Assembly (NCBI RefSeq): GCF_023721835.1
Contig: NZ_JAMKFE010000013.1
Span: forward strand, 105,267-169,266
DNA from: Caldimonas mangrovi
Lineage (GTDB): Bacteria; Pseudomonadota; Gammaproteobacteria; Burkholderiales; Burkholderiaceae_C
Direction: 5' to 3'
DNA: 64,000 bases
Below the pieces are notes generated by a model. That model saw nothing but the letters and a program-made list of their open reading frames with translations. It made no database searches and was not told the DNA's origin. Position 1 is the stretch's first letter, and each line of letters opens with the position of its first letter. The position numbers were made by a program, and so were the translations under genes. Shown here in pieces: positions 47,941 through 57,119 of this stretch.

Positions 47941-48846
47941 ATGAACGCACTGCTGCCGGTGCGCGGGCTGGGCCGCGCCATGGTGCTCGCTGCAACGGCG
48001 CTGGCGTGCCACGCCGCCGGCGCAGGCCCGGTGCTCGACCGCATCCGCCAGGCCGGCACGATCGTGCTCGCGCACCGCGAATCGTCGGTGCCGTTTTCGT
48101 ACGTGGGGCCGAACGGCCAGCCCATCGGCTACGCGCTCGATCTGTGCACGCACATCGCGGAAGCGGTGCGCAAGCAACTGGGGTTGCCGGCGCTGGCGCG
48201 CCGCTACGTACAGATCACACCGGCCAACCGCGTGCAGTTCATTGCGCAGGGCCGGGCCGACCTCGAATGCGGATCGACCACCAACACCGCGGAGCGGCGC
48301 GAGCAGGTCAGCTTCACCGTGCCGCACTACATCACCGGGGCGCGCTATCTGGTGCGGGCCGACAGCGGCATCGAGAAGCTCGAAGACTTCGAAGGCAAGC
48401 GCGTCGTGTCGGTTCCCGGCACTGCGCCGATGAAGGCCATCGTGCGTGCCAACGCCGAACGGCTGCTGCGCATCACCGTGATCGAGGCACCGGACCTCGA
48501 CGCCGCCACGGCGATGGTGGAAAGCGGGCAGGCCGAGGGCTTCGTGATGGACGACGTGCTGTTGTACGGCCAGCGCGCCAAAAGCCGCCAGCCGGGCTCG
48601 CTGCAGGTGGTGGGCAAGTTCCTGACCATCGACCCGCTCGCGATCATGCTGCCCAAGGGCGACGCCGAGTTCAAGAAGCTGGTCGACGCCGAATTGCGCC
48701 GGCTCATCTACAGCGGCGAGGCTCGGGCGATGTACGAGCGCTGGTTCGTGCAGCCGATCCCGCCGAAGAACGAGTCGCTGAACCTGCCGATGAGCTACCT
48801 GCTGAAGGACTTCTGGAAGTACCCGACCGACCAGGTGCCCTATTGA
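47941..48846 (+). CDS. periplasmic amino-acid binding protein (Glu/Asp type), copy 2
   Basis: 301 residues, clearly a paralogue of the protein at 46259. Signal peptide to about residue 28 (LACHAAGAG), then IVLAHRESSVPFSYVGPNGQPIGYALDLC, DLECGSTTNTAERREQVSF and DPLAIMLPKGDAEFKKLVDAEL. The two copies differ enough that they may bind different ligands, for example the D- and L-forms linked by the racemase between them (inference). GGAGGG lies upstream of the ATG. Confidence 0.92.
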   Translation: MNALLPVRGLGRAMVLAATALACHAAGAGPVLDRIRQAGTIVLAHRESSVPFSYVGPNGQPIGYALDLCTHIAEAVRKQLGLPALARRYVQITPANRVQFIAQGRADLECGSTTNTAERREQVSFTVPHYITGARYLVRADSGIEKLEDFEGKRVVSVPGTAPMKAIVRANAERLLRITVIEAPDLDAATAMVESGQAEGFVMDDVLLYGQRAKSRQPGSLQVVGKFLTIDPLAIMLPKGDAEFKKLVDAELRRLIYSGEARAMYERWFVQPIPPKNESLNLPMSYLLKDFWKYPTDQVPY

Positions 48847-48852
48847 ACGGTT

Positions 48853-49812
48853 TCACGCCGTCTTGCCGCCGAACAGGCCCACCGCGAACGAGAAGCTCAG
48901 GAAGGCGAGGGCCGTGGACCACAGGATGATGCGCGCGATGCGGCCGTTGTCGGCGCCGTAGCGCTCCGCCAGCAGCGAGACATTGCTGGCCGACGGCAAC
49001 GCGGCCGCGAGTACCAGCACCGTCAACGAGAAACTGTCGAGCGGCACGCCGAGCCGGATGAACAGCAGCCCGATCGCCAGCACGAGTGCCGGGTGCACGA
49101 CCAGCTTGACGAACACCACCGGCGCAAAGTGGGCGAACGGCGTTCGGGTGTGCACGGCCTGGTTGGCACGCCACAACACCGCGCCGATCGTGAACAGCGC
49201 CACCGGCGTGGCCGAGTCGGCCAGCATCTTGACGATCTGGGCCACCGGGCCCGGCAGCGACAGTTGTGCGACCGAGAACACGGCGCCGAGCGCGATCGAC
49301 CACGGCAACGGGTTGCCGAGCGCACCGCGCAGTGCTTTCTGCACGCCTTGCCGCAAGTCGCCGGCACCATGGCTTTGTGCCAGCGCCAGACACAGCGAGC
49401 TGGTGAAGAACAGGTCCGACAGCACCGTCATGATGACCGGGCCGGCGGCGCGCTCGCCCATCAGCGCGACCAGCAACGGCACACCCATGAAGCCGGTGTT
49501 GGGGAAGGCGGCGACCAGCGCGCCGAAGGCCGAGTCCTTCAAGCCGATGCCGGTGGCCAGCGAATGGCTGACGGTGAGGAACACGACGAGCATCGCGCAG
49601 CCGACGTACAGCGCCAGCCAGATCGGATTCAGCAACTCGGCGATCGGTGTGGTCGAGCCGAAGCGGAACAGCATGCAAGGCAGCGCGAAGAACAGCACGT
49701 AGGCGTTGAGCCCCGGGATGGCCGCTTCCGGCAGCACCCGCGCGCGGGCGGCGAGGTAGCCGCACAGCACCAGCGCGAAGAAGGGCAGGGTGACGTTGAA
49801 GATGGCTTGCAT
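48853..49812 (-). CDS. AEC (auxin efflux carrier) family transporter
   Basis: 319 residues with about ten transmembrane helices in two five-helix repeats: FNVTLPFFALVLCGYLAARARVLPEAAIPGLNAYVLFFALP, FGALVAAFPNTGFMGVPLLVALMG, and a C-terminal ALPSASNVSLLAERYG segment typical of MdcF/YwkB-like carriers. These move small carboxylic acids such as malonate or malate. It converges on the binding-protein operon with a 6-base gap, and no shared terminator is visible. Confidence 0.9.
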   Translation of the reverse strand: MQAIFNVTLPFFALVLCGYLAARARVLPEAAIPGLNAYVLFFALPCMLFRFGSTTPIAELLNPIWLALYVGCAMLVVFLTVSHSLATGIGLKDSAFGALVAAFPNTGFMGVPLLVALMGERAAGPVIMTVLSDLFFTSSLCLALAQSHGAGDLRQGVQKALRGALGNPLPWSIALGAVFSVAQLSLPGPVAQIVKMLADSATPVALFTIGAVLWRANQAVHTRTPFAHFAPVVFVKLVVHPALVLAIGLLFIRLGVPLDSFSLTVLVLAAALPSASNVSLLAERYGADNGRIARIILWSTALAFLSFSFAVGLFGGKTA

Positions 49813-50055
49813 GCGGGCGGCAGTATCGCAAGGGCGGCCAGGGCTTGCCTGACGTCCGGCTGAAAAGCGGCGCGGGGGCCGGAGATCGGTCGGGCGGGGG
49901 GTGTTCGGCCGTCGACGCGACAACTTGAGGGGCCGAAGCTCGTGCAGTGCTGCACGCTCGACGCCGTGCCGGCGCGCGCCGGGGGGTCGCTTCGGTATGA
50001 TCGGCCGCTTCGCCGGTGCGCCGTTTCGGCGCGTCGCTGGTCCCGTGTTCCCTCC

Positions 50056-52110
50056 GTGTCGTCGCCTCCCCCCAGCCTCAATCCCGCCCAGCTCGAAGCC
50101 GTGCACTACCTGCAGGGGCCGTGCCTCGTGCTGGCCGGCGCCGGCTCGGGCAAGACGCGCGTGATCACGCACAAGATCGCGCGCTTGCTGCAGGCGGGCT
50201 ACCAGCCGGGCCAGATCGCGGCCATCACCTTCACGAACAAGGCCGCCGAGGAGATGCGTGAGCGCGCGAAGGCGCTGGTAGGCCCACGCGCTGCGAAGCA
50301 CCTCGTGATCAGCACCTTTCACTCGCTCGGCGTGAAGCTGCTGCGCGCCGACGGGCAGCGCCTGGGCCTGAAGGAGAAGTTCTCCATTCTCGACAGCGAC
50401 GACGTGCTGTCCATCCTGCGCGACGCCGGCAGCACCACCGACGCCGCGCTGGCGCGCCGCTGGCAGTGGACCATCAGCCTGTGGAAGAACCAGGGCCTGA
50501 GCAGCGACCAGGCCGAGGCGGCCGTACAGAACGACGACGAACGCGTCGCCGCCCGCGTGATGCGGCTGTACGAGGAGCGTCTGCTGGCTTACCAGGCGGT
50601 CGACTTCGACGACCTGATCGGTCTGCCGCTGAAGCTGTTGCAGCGCGACGACGAGGCTCGTGCCAAGTGGCAGGACACGCTGCGGTACGTACTGGTCGAC
50701 GAATACCAGGACACCAATGCGGTGCAGTACGAGCTGCTGAAAGCCCTGGTCGGCGAGCGCGCGATGTTCACCGCGGTGGGCGACGACGACCAGTCGATCT
50801 ACGGCTGGCGCGGCGCGACGATCGAGAACCTGAAGCGGCTGCCGCAGGAATACCCGCAGCTCAAGGTGATCCCGCTGGAGCAGAACTACCGCTCGACCGG
50901 CAGCATCCTGCGGGCGGCCAACAACGTGATCGCCGCCAACCCCAAGATCTTCGAGAAGAAGCTCTGGAGCGAATACGGCGACGGTGACCCGGTGCGCGTG
51001 GTCGAGTGCGACAACGAGGAGCACGAGGCCGAGCGGGCGGTGGCGCGCATCCAGTCGATCCGCGCCGGCGCCACCACGCAGGCACCGGCCGAGTGGAGCG
51101 ACTTCGCGATCCTCTACCGCGCGAACCACCAGGCGCGCATGCTGGAGCAGGCGCTGCGCAAGGCGCAGATCCCGTACAAGGTGTCGGGCGGGCAGAGCTT
51201 CTTCGACCGCGCCGAGATCAAGGACCTGTGCGGCTGGCTGCGCCTGCTGGTCAACAACGACGACGACCCGGCCTTCCTGCGCGCCGTGACGACGCCCAAG
51301 CGCGGCATCGGCCACCAGACACTCGGGCACCTGGGCGAGTTCTCGGCCAAATGGAAGGTGAGCCTGTTCGAGGCGCTGTTCGCCGACTCGCTGAGCACCG
51401 CGGTCAATGCCCGCGCGATCGGTTCGCTGCACGAGTTCGGCCGCTACGTGAACGACCTCGAGTACCGCTTCCGCCACACGGTGGGCAGCGAGGACGCCAA
51501 GCCGGTGCTGATGGAATGGCTGAAGGAGATCGGCTACGAGCAGCACCTGTACGACGGCGAAGACAACGAGAAGATCGCGGCCAACCGCTGGCAGAACGTG
51601 CTCGACTTTATCGACTGGGTGGCCCGCCGTTGCGGCGGCCAGCTGGAGACCGAAGGCGGCGTCACGGAAGAGACCGAGCGCAAGAGCATCCTCGACGTCG
51701 CGCAGTCGATCTCCGTCATCCTCAGCCTGGCCGAGCGTGGCGGCGACCCCAACGTCGTGACACTGTCCACGCTGCATGCCTCCAAGGGCCTGGAGTGGCC
51801 GCACGTGGTGCTGGCCGGTGTCAACGAAGGGCTGCTGCCGTTCAAGAGCGAAGACGAGGAGATGACCGCGCAGCGGCTCGAGGAAGAGCGCCGGCTGATG
51901 TACGTGGGCATCACCCGTGCGCGCACGACGCTGGCGGTCAGCACGCTGAAGCGCCGCAAGAAGGGCCGTGAGTTCGTGCAGGGCATCCCGAGCCGCTTCA
52001 TCGGCGAGATGAAGCTCGACGAGAAGACGATGAAAGAAGACCCGCGCGAGAAGCTCAAGGCGTTGCGGGCGGAGTTCGCGAAGCGTGCGGCGCAGGCCAA
52101 GGCGGCATAG
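50056..52110 (+). CDS. rep: ATP-dependent DNA helicase Rep
   Basis: 684 residues from a GTG at 50056, giving SLNPAQLEAVHYLQGPCLVLAGAGSGKT; Walker A is at 28-34. The other superfamily 1 motifs are ITFTNKAAEEMRER, the DEYQDTN Walker B, GDDDQSIYGWRGA, QNYRS, LSTLHASKGLEWPHV and LMYVGITRARTTL. Length and sequence match Rep more than UvrD (shorter, no long C-terminal tail). An in-frame ATG at 49942 would add 38 residues with no family match. Confidence 0.94.
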   Translation: MSSPPPSLNPAQLEAVHYLQGPCLVLAGAGSGKTRVITHKIARLLQAGYQPGQIAAITFTNKAAEEMRERAKALVGPRAAKHLVISTFHSLGVKLLRADGQRLGLKEKFSILDSDDVLSILRDAGSTTDAALARRWQWTISLWKNQGLSSDQAEAAVQNDDERVAARVMRLYEERLLAYQAVDFDDLIGLPLKLLQRDDEARAKWQDTLRYVLVDEYQDTNAVQYELLKALVGERAMFTAVGDDDQSIYGWRGATIENLKRLPQEYPQLKVIPLEQNYRSTGSILRAANNVIAANPKIFEKKLWSEYGDGDPVRVVECDNEEHEAERAVARIQSIRAGATTQAPAEWSDFAILYRANHQARMLEQALRKAQIPYKVSGGQSFFDRAEIKDLCGWLRLLVNNDDDPAFLRAVTTPKRGIGHQTLGHLGEFSAKWKVSLFEALFADSLSTAVNARAIGSLHEFGRYVNDLEYRFRHTVGSEDAKPVLMEWLKEIGYEQHLYDGEDNEKIAANRWQNVLDFIDWVARRCGGQLETEGGVTEETERKSILDVAQSISVILSLAERGGDPNVVTLSTLHASKGLEWPHVVLAGVNEGLLPFKSEDEEMTAQRLEEERRLMYVGITRARTTLAVSTLKRRKKGREFVQGIPSRFIGEMKLDEKTMKEDPREKLKALRAEFAKRAAQAKAA

Positions 52111-52457
52111 CGCAGGCGGCACCCTGGCGCCCTGAAGGCCGCTACCTGAATGGGAATGCCGTGGCCGCCGAGGTCGCGCCAGCGTGTGCCCCGCTTGAGC
52201 TGATGCCGACGCAGCGCTGCGCGAGCGGCCGCGCTGCGAGTTCGGCGCGTACCGCAACGGCGAGCGCGTGCTGATCGCACCGCCGGCACCCGAATGGCTC
52301 GGCGACTGCTCGCGCTACGGCGATGACCACCGGCTCAGGCTGCCATCGCCAATGCGCCCCGGGCGCCGAGTCACGTCGAGGCGCGACCGTGCGCGCGGCC
52401 GAACGAGACGAGTAGAGTCGCTGGACTCGTCTCGACACTCACGCACCGCCCTGACCC
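52111..52457. other. 347-base spacer with possible gene remnant
   Basis: No intact gene. Positions 52199-52335 read as protein-like sequence (FGAYRNGERVLIAPPAPEWLGD) but open after a stop and without a start, so they may be the decayed end of a former gene that I cannot name. The 3' part holds a strong inverted repeat described separately. Confidence 0.3.
52404..52434. repeat. 10-base inverted repeat before VOC gene
   Basis: Perfect arms CGAGACGAGT (52404-52413) and ACTCGTCTCG (52425-52434) with an 11-base loop that can itself pair (GAGTC-GCTG-GACTC). It lies 24 bases upstream of the VOC gene start. With no T-run it is more likely an operator or a 5'-UTR hairpin than a terminator. Confidence 0.65.
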
Positions 52458-52829
52458 ATGAGCTTGCACGCCCCGATCCCCATTCTTCGCATCTTCGACG
52501 AACCGATCGCGATGCGGTTCTACCTCGACTACCTCGGCTTCGCCGTCGACTGGGAGCACCGCTTCGAGGACGGGTTGCCGCTGTACGCCCAGGTGTCCCA
52601 CGGCGAGTGCGTTCTGCACTTGAGCGGGCACCATGGCGATGCGACGCCGGGTTCGGCGGTCCGCATCGGCTGCGCCGGCTTGCGCGCCTACCTGCTGGAG
52701 TTGCAGTCCCGCGGCCACCCCAACGCCCGGCCCGGCATCGAGACGCAGCCGTGGGGGATGGACGAAATGGCGCTCACCGACCCGTTCGGCAATCGGTTGG
52801 TGTTCTTCGAGGGCGTCAATGAAAGTTGA
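52458..52829 (+). CDS. VOC-family protein (bleomycin-resistance/glyoxalase-like)
   Basis: 123 residues of one glyoxalase fold: PILRIFDEPIAMRFYLDYLGFAVDWEH, SHGECVLHLSGHHG and the closing GMDEMALTDPFGNRLVFFE motif. The fold binds small ligands or metals, and related proteins sequester bleomycin-type drugs. Its stop codon lies inside the first TTGAC half-site that precedes the HTH gene, so it may be in the same regulatory unit. Confidence 0.88.
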   Translation: MSLHAPIPILRIFDEPIAMRFYLDYLGFAVDWEHRFEDGLPLYAQVSHGECVLHLSGHHGDATPGSAVRIGCAGLRAYLLELQSRGHPNARPGIETQPWGMDEMALTDPFGNRLVFFEGVNES

Positions 52830-52859
52830 CGAATCCGCATCCGTCAACTAGAGTTGACG
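52824..52859. promoter_or_regulatory. palindromic operator with a third half-site, upstream of the HTH gene
   Basis: Perfect 8-base arms CGTCAACT (52842-52849) and AGTTGACG (52852-52859) with a 2-base centre end one base before the GTG of the small HTH gene. An additional identical half-site AGTTGACG is at 52824-52831, overlapping the VOC stop. Three copies of the same octamer in 36 bases point to a binding site, most simply for the HTH protein it precedes. Confidence 0.75.
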
Positions 52860-52860
52860 C

Positions 52861-53076
52861 GTGACGTTTCCACCCCCCCTTCCGCCATCCGATGATCCGG
52901 CCGAGGCGCTGGCCGCCGTCGTCGCCTTGCGTCTGATGGCCGACAAGCTCGAGCGCAAGGCGGTTGCGAAGGCGCTGCAGCAGGGGTGGTCCTGGGCGCA
53001 GGTTGCCGAGGCCCTGGGCGTCACGAAACAGGCGGCGCACAAGCGGCTGTCGGGTGTCGTCTCGGCACGGCGCTGA
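52861..53076 (+). CDS. small helix-turn-helix protein paired with Clp-N protein
   Basis: 71 residues from a GTG. After a Pro-rich start, DPAEALAAVVALRLMADKLERKAVAKALQQGWSWAQVAEALGVTKQAAHKRLSG forms a compact helix-turn-helix (recognition helix TKQAAHKRL). Comparable small HTH proteins occur next to stand-alone Clp-N proteins. No classical RBS precedes the GTG because the operator palindrome occupies that place, which suggests leaderless or operator-masked translation. Confidence 0.75.
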   Translation: MTFPPPLPPSDDPAEALAAVVALRLMADKLERKAVAKALQQGWSWAQVAEALGVTKQAAHKRLSGVVSARR

Positions 53077-53117
53077 ATGGCGCCTTTGTGGCCGCCCCTC
53101 GATCGACGGAGGTTCGG

Positions 53118-53627
53118 ATGTTTCAACGATTCAGGCAACGCCTGCGCGACATGGGAACGATCAGGTTGCTGTGCGAGGGCGCAGAACGGCATGCACGCGG
53201 CAACGGCGAACCGCAGCCGGGGGCCGAACACTTCCTGCTCGCATCGCTCGATCTGCCGGACGGTTCCGCGCGGCGCGCTTTTGCGCGGGTGCACGCCGAT
53301 GCCGATGATTTCTGCGCCGCCGTGGCGCGCCAATACGATCAGGCGCTACGCAGCGCCGGTGTGGAGCAGGCGGCATGGCCCGCCGGGGACGATGCGTTGC
53401 CTGAGCCGCAGCGGCCATCGCTGTACCGTGCGCAGGCGTCGGGCCAGGCGGTCATGCAGCGCCTGGCTGAACTGCGTAAAGCCGACCCGGCAGCACCGCT
53501 GCGCGGTGCCCACGTGCTGCTCGTCGTGGCCTCGATGGAGCACGGCGTGGCGGTGCGTTCCCTGCGAGCCATGGGCGTGGAACCGGAGGCCTTGATCGCG
53601 GCGGCCCGGAACGAGGCCGCCGCATGA
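53118..53627 (+). CDS. stand-alone Clp N-terminal (Clp-R) domain protein
   Basis: 169 residues. Two Clp-R-like repeats are visible: AERHARGNGEPQPGAEHFLLASLDLPDGSARRAF and the later LRGAHVLLVVASMEHGVAVRSLRAMGV. No AAA ATPase domain follows, so it is not a Clp unfoldase; it may act as adaptor or as partner of the adjacent HTH protein. GGAGG precedes ATG 53118, and its stop overlaps the lysoplasmalogenase start (ATGA). Confidence 0.82.
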   Translation: MFQRFRQRLRDMGTIRLLCEGAERHARGNGEPQPGAEHFLLASLDLPDGSARRAFARVHADADDFCAAVARQYDQALRSAGVEQAAWPAGDDALPEPQRPSLYRAQASGQAVMQRLAELRKADPAAPLRGAHVLLVVASMEHGVAVRSLRAMGVEPEALIAAARNEAAA

Positions 53628-54337
53628 GGCCTTGCCCCGCCCTGTCCCGCTGCCTGCCGTGGGCCGTCTGCGGCAGTGCCGCGTTGACCATCTTCGGCAG
53701 CCTGGGCGGGTTCGGCTATCCGTGGATGGCATGGGTATTCAAACCGCTCACGACGCTGCTCGTGATCCTTTTTGCCGCCTTGCGCGTCGGCGACGTGCCA
53801 CGCCGCAGACGCTGGGTGCTGGCCGGGTTGCTGCTCTCCCTGGTCGGCGATGTGGCGCTGCTGTGGCCGCAAGCGGGTTTCGTGACCGGCCTGTCGGCCT
53901 TCCTGTTGGCCCACCTGTGCTACATCGTGGCCTTCACGGCGACCGCGCGGCTGGCTGCCGCCTGGGGCCCGTTTGCCGGCTATGCGTTGCTGGCCGTTGC
54001 GGTGCTGTCGCCACTGTGGCCCGACGTGCCGGCCGGTCTGCGCGGGCCGGTGCTGGCCTACGTCGTCTGCCTGGCGGCCATGGGCGCTCAGGCGGCTGCA
54101 TGGTGGCGCCGCAGCGAGGCGGGGGCAGTGCGCCGCGAAGCAGGCGTCGCGGCGGTTGGCGGGGCGCTGTTCCTGGTCTCCGACAGCTTGCTTGCGGTAA
54201 ACAAGTTCGCCGGCCCGTTGCCGGGCGCCGCGCTGTGGGTGCTGTCGACCTACTGGGCGGCGCAGTGGTGCATCGCGTCGTCGTTGCGCGCCGGCCCGGG
54301 TGTGCCAGCCACGCGGGCGCGCGTTGCCGAGGCCTGA
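53624..54337 (+). CDS. lysoplasmalogenase (YhhN family)
   Basis: 237 residues with eight hydrophobic helices. The YhhN-family motifs FKPLTTLLVILFAAL, LLLSLVGDVALLWP (with the conserved GD), AFLLAHLCYIVAF and the final ADSLLA-like LVSDSLLAVNKFAG are visible. The enzyme hydrolyses the vinyl-ether bond of lysoplasmalogens in the membrane. It overlaps the Clp-N gene by four bases. Confidence 0.85.
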   Translation: MRPCPALSRCLPWAVCGSAALTIFGSLGGFGYPWMAWVFKPLTTLLVILFAALRVGDVPRRRRWVLAGLLLSLVGDVALLWPQAGFVTGLSAFLLAHLCYIVAFTATARLAAAWGPFAGYALLAVAVLSPLWPDVPAGLRGPVLAYVVCLAAMGAQAAAWWRRSEAGAVRREAGVAAVGGALFLVSDSLLAVNKFAGPLPGAALWVLSTYWAAQWCIASSLRAGPGVPATRARVAEA

Positions 54338-54378
54338 GGGCGCCGGTCCGTCGGGCGGCGGCCCGCTGGCAACCGGCG

Positions 54379-55488
54379 TCAAGCGTGGCACACCACCTGG
54401 TTGCGTCCCGAGCGCTTGGCCTCGTAGAGGGCGGCATCCGCTCTCTGAATGGCGAGGTCGATGTCCTCGCCGCAACGGTAGACCGCCGTTCCGATCGAGG
54501 CGGTCACCTTGTGCTCGCGGGGCAGGCCCTCCACCGTCATTGCTTCGATCTCCAGGCGCAGGCGCTCCAGGGGCAGCAGGGCCGCACCGGCCTGGCATTC
54601 GGTCAGGACCACGATGAATTCCTCGCCGCCATAGCGGCCGACGGAGTCGTTGCCTCTCAACCCGGCGTGCAGCACGGTGGCGACCGCCTTCAGGACCCGG
54701 TCGCCCATGGCGTGGCCATACAGGTCGTTGATGCGCTTGAAGTGGTCGATGTCGAGCATCGCGATGCACAACGAGGCGCGGGTGCGTTCGCACCGGCTTT
54801 TCTCCTTGGCAAGAATGTCCCGGATGGTGCGCCGGTTGTACAAGCCCGTGACTTCGTCGAAGCTCGCGACGACCTCGATGCGCTGCAAGGCCTGTTTCAA
54901 CTCCTCGTTGGTGGATCGAAGCCGGATGCGCAAGCGGTTGATGTAGCCGCCGATCCACGCGACCCAGACGACCACGGCGGCGAAATGAACCAGTTGCACG
55001 CCTTCGTTGGTGGCCGACCACGGCTGTCGCCTGAGCCACAGATCGAGCCCGACGCCCGCAGCGTACATGGCGAGGAAGCACGCCCCGACGGCCAGCAGCG
55101 CGCCGGTCGACAACCGGAACGCGCCGAACATCAGCGTGACGGCATACAAGCCGATCAGCAGGCTCCGGATGTCCGGGCCTTCGAACGCGAGCCACGACAG
55201 GGCCGCCCCGGCGGTCAGCAACTGGGCCACGGTCAGGCTGGGGTCGGCAAAGCGCCGGTTGATGCCGAGCACGAAGGTGAGGGTGAACACCGTCACCGAG
55301 CAAGCCACTGCGCCGGTGAAGTGCAGGGCCGCCGCGTAGCTCAGATGGCCGAACCACGCATAGGCATACGCAAGAACGACGGTCAGCAGGGAAGAAGCTG
55401 CGGCCATGAAATGGCGGAAGACGCGCAGGCGTTGCCGGCGCTCCAGGGGGTCCGGCGCGCTCGATAGGGCGGGGGGCATGTCATCCAT
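54379..55488 (-). CDS. membrane-bound diguanylate cyclase
   Basis: 369 residues: six hydrophobic helices in the first ~185 residues, then a GGDEF domain with the active GGEEF at 287-291 (RYGGEEF) and an allosteric I-site RGND spaced five residues before it. It should make c-di-GMP with product inhibition. I chose ATG 55488 (MDDMPP); a start at 55539 is possible. Its cytoplasmic substrate-binding residues (FKRINDLYGHAMGDRVL) are intact. Confidence 0.92.
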   Translation of the reverse strand: MDDMPPALSSAPDPLERRQRLRVFRHFMAAASSLLTVVLAYAYAWFGHLSYAAALHFTGAVACSVTVFTLTFVLGINRRFADPSLTVAQLLTAGAALSWLAFEGPDIRSLLIGLYAVTLMFGAFRLSTGALLAVGACFLAMYAAGVGLDLWLRRQPWSATNEGVQLVHFAAVVVWVAWIGGYINRLRIRLRSTNEELKQALQRIEVVASFDEVTGLYNRRTIRDILAKEKSRCERTRASLCIAMLDIDHFKRINDLYGHAMGDRVLKAVATVLHAGLRGNDSVGRYGGEEFIVVLTECQAGAALLPLERLRLEIEAMTVEGLPREHKVTASIGTAVYRCGEDIDLAIQRADAALYEAKRSGRNQVVCHA

Positions 55489-55659
55489 TGCTGCGTCACG
55501 TCGCCCGCCGGGCAAGCAGCGTTCGCCGGCACGGCGCATGCCGCCGGACCCCGGCCGCTCAAGGGCAGACAGTGCCTGCCGGCATTCTTTGTGCCGGGCC
55601 GAGGGGCGACGGCCGGCGGCGCCGGTCAGAGCGCCGCTGGGGGCCGGGAGAGGTTTGCG

Positions 55660-57114
55660 TTACAAGAAGCCCAGCACCCGCTGGCTGCCGAAGTTCGACA
55701 GATGGGGCAGCACCGCATCGAGTTGCCCATCGCTGGCGCCGAACCACTTCAGCAACGTGGCGGCGTACTGGTCGACGCTCACTTTCGGGATCCAGCGGCC
55801 GTGCAGCTCCCAAGACTGCACGCCGACGTCGTCGGGGCCGCCGAGCGCCAGTGTCGGGTAGCTGCCGTAGGTGGTGCGGCCTTTCACGGCGCCGCCGAGC
55901 ACCAGGTGGTGGTTGCCCCAGGCATGGTCGGTGCCGCTGCTGTTGTTCGGCTTGAAGGTGCGGCCGAAGTCGCTCTGCGTGAACAGCGTGACCTGCTGCG
56001 CCATGCCGATCGCCTTCATCGCGTTGTGGAAGCAGGCCATCGCGTCGCCCAGCATCTTCAGCAGCGATGCGTGCTGCCCTTGCAGCACGTTGCTCGCGAC
56101 CTGGTTGCCGTGGGTGTCGAAGCCGCCGAGCTGCGAGAAGAAGATCTGCCGGTTGCCCTGCACGGTGGCATTGCCGTGAATCAGCTTGGCGACCTGGTAG
56201 AGCTGCTGGCCGATGCCGGTGGTGACCTTGCCGTCGACGATCAGCGGCGCGAAGGCCTGGGTGATCGCGGACACGGCGTTGGCGTCGCCGGGCTGCGTCT
56301 TGACCAGGGCCCCCAGCCGGTCGGAGGTGGCGAACGCATCGCGCTGCTGTTTCGCGTAGGCGTCGAGCAGCTTGTTCTGGTGCGAGTCGGCATACAGCGC
56401 GTCGAGCGCGGCCTTGCGTGCCGCGATCGGAGCCCAGCTCAGGTTCTGGTGCCCTTCGATGCCGAAGGTTGCGCCCGGCGCCGGCAGCACCAGCGGCCCC
56501 TGCAGCTCGGACAGGCCGAAGCGCCCGTTGCCGCCGACCGAGATCACCGGGTTCGCCGTGCCGAGCACCGCGGCGGCGCGGCCGCCCCAGCCGGTCCGGG
56601 TGTGGGCATCGGTGCTGGCCGTCTCCCACAGCACCTGCTGGTCGGAATGCGAGAACAGGCTGTCGGGAATCAGCTGCGAGGCGTTGGACGCGGCGCGGTA
56701 TTCGGCCTTGGTCAGCGGCTGGTACAACGGCCCGACGTTGAACACCGGTGCCAGCGCGCCGTCGGCCCAGGCGGTGCCGAGCGCCGACAACGACGGGTGC
56801 AATCCGTAGTCGGTGCCGGTCAGCCGCACCAGGCTGGACTGCGGCAGTGCCAGGTGCGCCCGCACGGCGGCATATTCGTTGTAGCGCGTGTTGTCGGTCG
56901 GCGTGACGGTGTTCAGGCCGTCGTTGCCGCCGTAGAGGAACACGCACACCAGCGCGCGGTAGTCGGCGGTCTGCGCGGCGCTCGGCGTCAGCATCAGGCT
57001 CGACAGGCTGGTGGCGCCGAGCGCCGAGGCCAGCGTGCTGCCGCTGAACTTGAGCCACTGCCGGCGCTTCATGGTCAGCTGCGCTTCGGCGTGAGGGGGG
57101 AGGGATTTGCTCAT
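55660..57114 (-). CDS. DUF1501 family Tat-exported protein
   Basis: 484 residues. A twin-arginine signal (MKRRQWLKFSGSTLASALGATS, Arg17-Arg18) leads the protein to the periplasm. The body has the DUF1501 core: LVCVFLYGGNDGLNTVTP at the start of a phosphatase-like fold and QVTLFTQSDFGRTFKPN, HAWGNHHLVLGG near the end, related to sulfatase/alkaline-phosphatase superfamily proteins. A GTG at 57123 overlapping the previous stop is an alternative start. It is coupled to the DUF1800 gene, the usual partner. Confidence 0.92.
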   Translation of the reverse strand: MSKSLPPHAEAQLTMKRRQWLKFSGSTLASALGATSLSSLMLTPSAAQTADYRALVCVFLYGGNDGLNTVTPTDNTRYNEYAAVRAHLALPQSSLVRLTGTDYGLHPSLSALGTAWADGALAPVFNVGPLYQPLTKAEYRAASNASQLIPDSLFSHSDQQVLWETASTDAHTRTGWGGRAAAVLGTANPVISVGGNGRFGLSELQGPLVLPAPGATFGIEGHQNLSWAPIAARKAALDALYADSHQNKLLDAYAKQQRDAFATSDRLGALVKTQPGDANAVSAITQAFAPLIVDGKVTTGIGQQLYQVAKLIHGNATVQGNRQIFFSQLGGFDTHGNQVASNVLQGQHASLLKMLGDAMACFHNAMKAIGMAQQVTLFTQSDFGRTFKPNNSSGTDHAWGNHHLVLGGAVKGRTTYGSYPTLALGGPDDVGVQSWELHGRWIPKVSVDQYAATLLKWFGASDGQLDAVLPHLSNFGSQRVLGFL

Positions 57115-57119
57115 GGCGG

